From: Pterobdella sp. o SKG-2022
Lineage: Eukaryota > Annelida > Clitellata > Hirudinida > Piscicolidae
Assembly: GCA_964035795.1 (NCBI GenBank)
Contig: OZ038322.1
Coordinates: 14,760,777-14,824,776, forward strand
Length of the DNA: 64,000 nucleotides
Direction of reading: 5' to 3'
A program made the translations under genes and the position numbers. This document shows positions 58,886-64,000 of this stretch, in pieces (position 1 is the first letter of the stretch; each line of letters opens with the position of its first letter). Under the pieces are notes generated by a model. It ran no database searches and had not been told where the DNA came from. It saw only the letters and a program-made list of their open reading frames with translations.

Positions 58886-59240
58886 TTAACTGATAAGATC
58901 AACCTTCCCCATGTGTTTCCGCTTGCATCGATTTTTTGTTTTCATTGTATTTTTACTCTTATAGCTTTTTTTTTCTTTGTTTTTTTTGTTTCATTTTTCA
59001 AATGTTATGTGTTCATTTGCTCCGTTGAATCTTAGTCATTGAATATTTGAATTATTTTTATTTTAAAAATGTGACTATGCCTATATTTCATTAATAGTAA
59101 TGCATTAGGGTTGAAGAAGCACTGTGAAAGCTTTCATTCTGAAAGAAACCCTTGTAAAACACATGTTTCCATCATCAGGCTCATTTTGAAGTTTAACTAA
59201 TCAAAAATAATAATAATTTTTATTCTTTTTCTTTTTTGTG

Positions 59241-59524
<284 letters not shown>

Positions 59525-60664
59525 CATGTTTATTCTTATAAATTCAAAAGTGTGGAAAGTTGAATAGAAATTGTATAAATATGTAAAGAATTATAAGCGA
59601 ATTAAAAACTCGATAACTTTAGTATTCTGGCGCCGATCCAATTTGTGTTCAATTTGTTGTGTATTATTGCTAATTTATTTTTTTCCTATTAAAATATTCA
59701 AAAAAATCAATTTTGGAGGTAGATAAAGTGTTATTCGGGATTTTTTTAGATTTATGCAAACTTTCATTCACCAAAAAGTGTTGTAGTTTCAGCAAGTATT
59801 TGTTGGAGGATGTACACTTTATGGGTGAAAAAAACAATTTAAAAAAATATTTCACCATGAACAATAATAATAATAAATTTATTTAGAATTATAATCAATG
59901 ACAATTTTTATCAATATTATCTAAAATAGCTTTTCTATATTTTTCTATTATTATTATTATTATTATTTATTTTTAAAAAGCTGTCATCAGCCTCAACAAC
60001 AAAATCTCATTAGATTCCTAATCATCTGCAATTAATTACTCAATCTTCTTATCTCTAACATCGCCCATCACGTGTCATTCGTCTTTGTGTTTTATATCTA
60101 TGCTGTTTTTATTCTAAGTTTACTTTTATATACCTCTAATATCGGTAGGTATAAGTTTTTTGTGTGGTGACGTGTTTTATTTTTAAATTTTAAAAAGTGA
60201 GTTTTTAAATTTTACCTAATGTCCGTATATATTGTATGAGGAAGCATCAAAGATATTTTTATTCCTTATTAATAAAAAACGAGAATTTCTGAAGTTTAGA
60301 AATGTCAAACAGCCACCCAGAGTAGGTAAGAACTTCTGTAGACAAGACCATTTTATCCCCTGTCATCAATGAAATTGCATTAGTTTGAAACAACACTCTG
60401 ATCATGTGTCACATCAGGTTCGACTTATATTGAATCTTCCATGATTGAATTAGATAGCTTTCTAATTGAGTACCCGCCATTTTGACCTAGTTAAGGACCA
60501 ATAATTAGGTCGCCCGGGGACTTCAAAAGAAGAGTTTTCAAGTTTTAACAAAGGAAAGCTTGCTTAGAGGCTTGTTTCTATGCTCCAGTGACTGCTTGAC
60601 GCTAGGAATGATGTTTTTGTTTTCTTTTTTGTTAGCTTTCAATATATTTTTTTAAATTTTTCTT

Positions 60665-61522
<858 letters not shown>

Positions 61523-62154
61523 TCTGTTGTTGTTGTTTTTGATATAAACTTTTTACAAGAATTATGAAAGAGTGGTGTCAAACCAAAAATTTTCATAACC
61601 GCATCTGAACTTTCCTTGAAATGAAGTTCATAATAAAATTTTTTTTATGATAAAACATTATTAGTGTTATATTAATAAATATTTTTTATTTCTTATTAAT
61701 ATTAATATTAGTTTTTATTACTATTATTATTATTATCATTTAAATATATTGAATTATAGAATAATTAATGATGCCTTGAAACCGCAGCACTCTTCATACT
61801 GCTGCATTCTCTCTTATCTGCCTCTCAACTTGTTCCACTGTTTAAGTGTTCCTTTCTTTGTCTTTCTCTTTGTTCTTGTTTATTTTATTTTGTTTTGTTG
61901 TTTTTTTGTTATTTTTTATTTGTATCTTTTATTTGTTCACTAATTGTAATATTTAAAATATACGTTAAGGAGCATTTTAAACCAAGTTTTTATTAACACC
62001 TGGACACAAAAACAAAACAATAAAACCAAACAAACAATAAACTTTAATTAATAACACCATAATTAATAACACTTGCAACACCACCTAATAAAATACAATA
62101 AAATCGGCCAAGTAATTCGGCAACACAAAAACGAACTCAAACAGGAGCGCAAAT

Positions 62155-62258
62155 GGCGCCACGACAAGAACTCTAGACCAGTCGTCGCCTTTGAACACAC
62201 ACTCCAAGCTAATGCCACTGCATTAAACCTCGTCACTTCTTTATTACCGCAGCTATAA
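62155..62258 (+). CDS. Unassigned exon-like segment
   Basis: After CTCAAACAG the sequence is clearly GC-richer than its surroundings and stays open to a TAA at 62256-62258. It reads ERKWRHDKNSRPVVAFEHTL and continues to LVTSLLPQL. I do not recognise the protein. It could be a terminal exon of a gene whose other exons I cannot see, or chance. Confidence 0.25.
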
Positions 62259-62696
62259 ATGTTTTGAGGTGGTGTCGTGTGCTTTTTGCAGGTTGGTCGC
62301 TTTGTGTTTTGTTGTTGTCGGTGGTTGTTCGTGCTTGTTGTTGGTGGTTGTTAGTGGTTTTTGTTGCTTTTTGTTGATGGTTGTTGTTGATGTTTGTTAG
62401 TGGGTTTTGTTGCTTTTTGCTGATGGTTGTTGTTAATAGTTGTTGTTGCTGGTTGTTTGTTGGTGGGATTTTCGGATATGTATTGTTCAAATTCTTTTTG
62501 GGTTTTTTTACTTCTTTTGTTTTTTTTTTTGTTGTTTTTCTATTCTTTTGTTTTTTTTTTTGTTGTTTTTCTATTTTTTGTATTATTTTTCGTTGTTGAC
62601 GAGATTTCATTCAATAATTTGTCAAGTTTCCCCTTTTAATAAGTAAGGCTACTTTAAAATAAATCTTATATGTAAATGACTTCATTGAATTTGCAG

Positions 62697-62723
62697 ACGT
62701 TATCAGACGTCCTCCTTTTAAAG
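62697..62723 (+). CDS. Possible 27-nt micro-exon
   Basis: TTGCAG before and GTGAGT after frame 27 nt coding TLSDVLLLK in phase 0. Both splice sites are strong, but no host transcript is known. Confidence 0.2.
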
Positions 62724-63255
62724 GTGAGTCGGTTATGTTGATTAATACGATTTGAACCAATCTATTTTTTCTTTTCTTTATTATCAATAAATAATTTAGA
62801 ATGAACCAACTGAAAACTTGGACAACTAGTTCAGTAGGGTTTATATGAAGTTAAATATTTATTGATGTTTTAAGAAGAGACTATTTTAAAAGTTTTTTTA
62901 TAGGTATTTAACCAAAATGATGATGTAAAACATTTTCCAAGTAGTTTTTATTGCTCTGAAGCTGTTCATTCTACAAAGAAGCTATAGGTTCATTTTAAAA
63001 TATAGAAATAAAAATTTTTGAAATCAATAGTGACCAATCATCAGTGATTTTGTGATTTCCTCAAATTATTAATTTCATACAAAAATAAAAATAGCAATAA
63101 TAAAAATAAAGAATGAAAAAAAATTTTAAATAAAAACTTGTTTTTATTTCTGTTATTTTTATTATTTTGGATTTGCAGCGATCTATGAGTACAAACAAAC
63201 AAGAAACTAACCTTTATAAACAAGACTTATTTCATTAATATTGTTATTATTTTAC

Positions 63256-64000
<745 letters not shown>

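Noticed and set aside
62233..62610. Lys/Asn/Gln-rich minus-strand frame
   Set aside because: Low-complexity TTG/TTT-rich DNA; no splice or domain support.

Overview
This is a nuclear animal genome window. It is strongly AT-rich and full of spliceosomal introns (GT-AG, one probable GC-AG), microsatellites and tRNA-derived SINE remnants. The protein families (WDFY3/Alfy, metazoan-type NUP153, a class I PRMT, a tetraspanin) point to a bilaterian. The short, numerous introns and the SINE tail type would fit a lophotrochozoan such as an annelid or mollusc, but the species assignment is a guess. Exons were joined by eye from splice sites, reading frame and recalled family sequence; no alignment was run.

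Left part (1-8.6 kb). Two exons of a fibronectin type III protein (+, 952-1491) lie beside a SINE. The 5' part of a tetraspanin-like gene (-, 4571 downward) follows. A complete ten-exon PRMT1-like arginine methyltransferase gene (+, 5493-8428, 354 aa) comes next; its catalytic double-E glutamates are both aspartates.

Middle (8.6-17.6 kb). A complete NUP153-like nuclear pore basket gene runs on the minus strand (17559 to 8589, 25 coding exons, 1268 aa). It has the N-terminal pore-targeting region, two RanBP2-type zinc fingers, a long FG-repeat region and the basic C-terminus. Its 3' end converges on the PRMT gene. Its 5' end is head-to-head with the next gene, 400 bp away.

Main gene (17.96-52.83 kb, +). 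A complete WDFY3/Alfy (fly blue cheese) orthologue could be rebuilt as 77 coding exons, all phases consistent, 3680 aa. It shows the long armadillo-like N-terminal region, a ConA-like domain, PH-BEACH, BEACH, WD40 repeats and a C-terminal FYVE finger. Introns carry SINEs, foldback elements, a 20-bp minisatellite and a tetranucleotide array that makes up most of one intron.

Right part (52.8-64 kb). No gene was recognised. It is an AT-rich desert with three very long trinucleotide arrays (including about 285 perfect AGT units), SINE-tail remnants, a few GC-richer islands and two isolated exon-like segments.

WDFY3 acts in selective autophagy and NUP153 in nuclear transport. Their shared 400-bp promoter interval is the only structural link between genes here; I see no pathway-level cluster and no clear candidate for a wholly new system.
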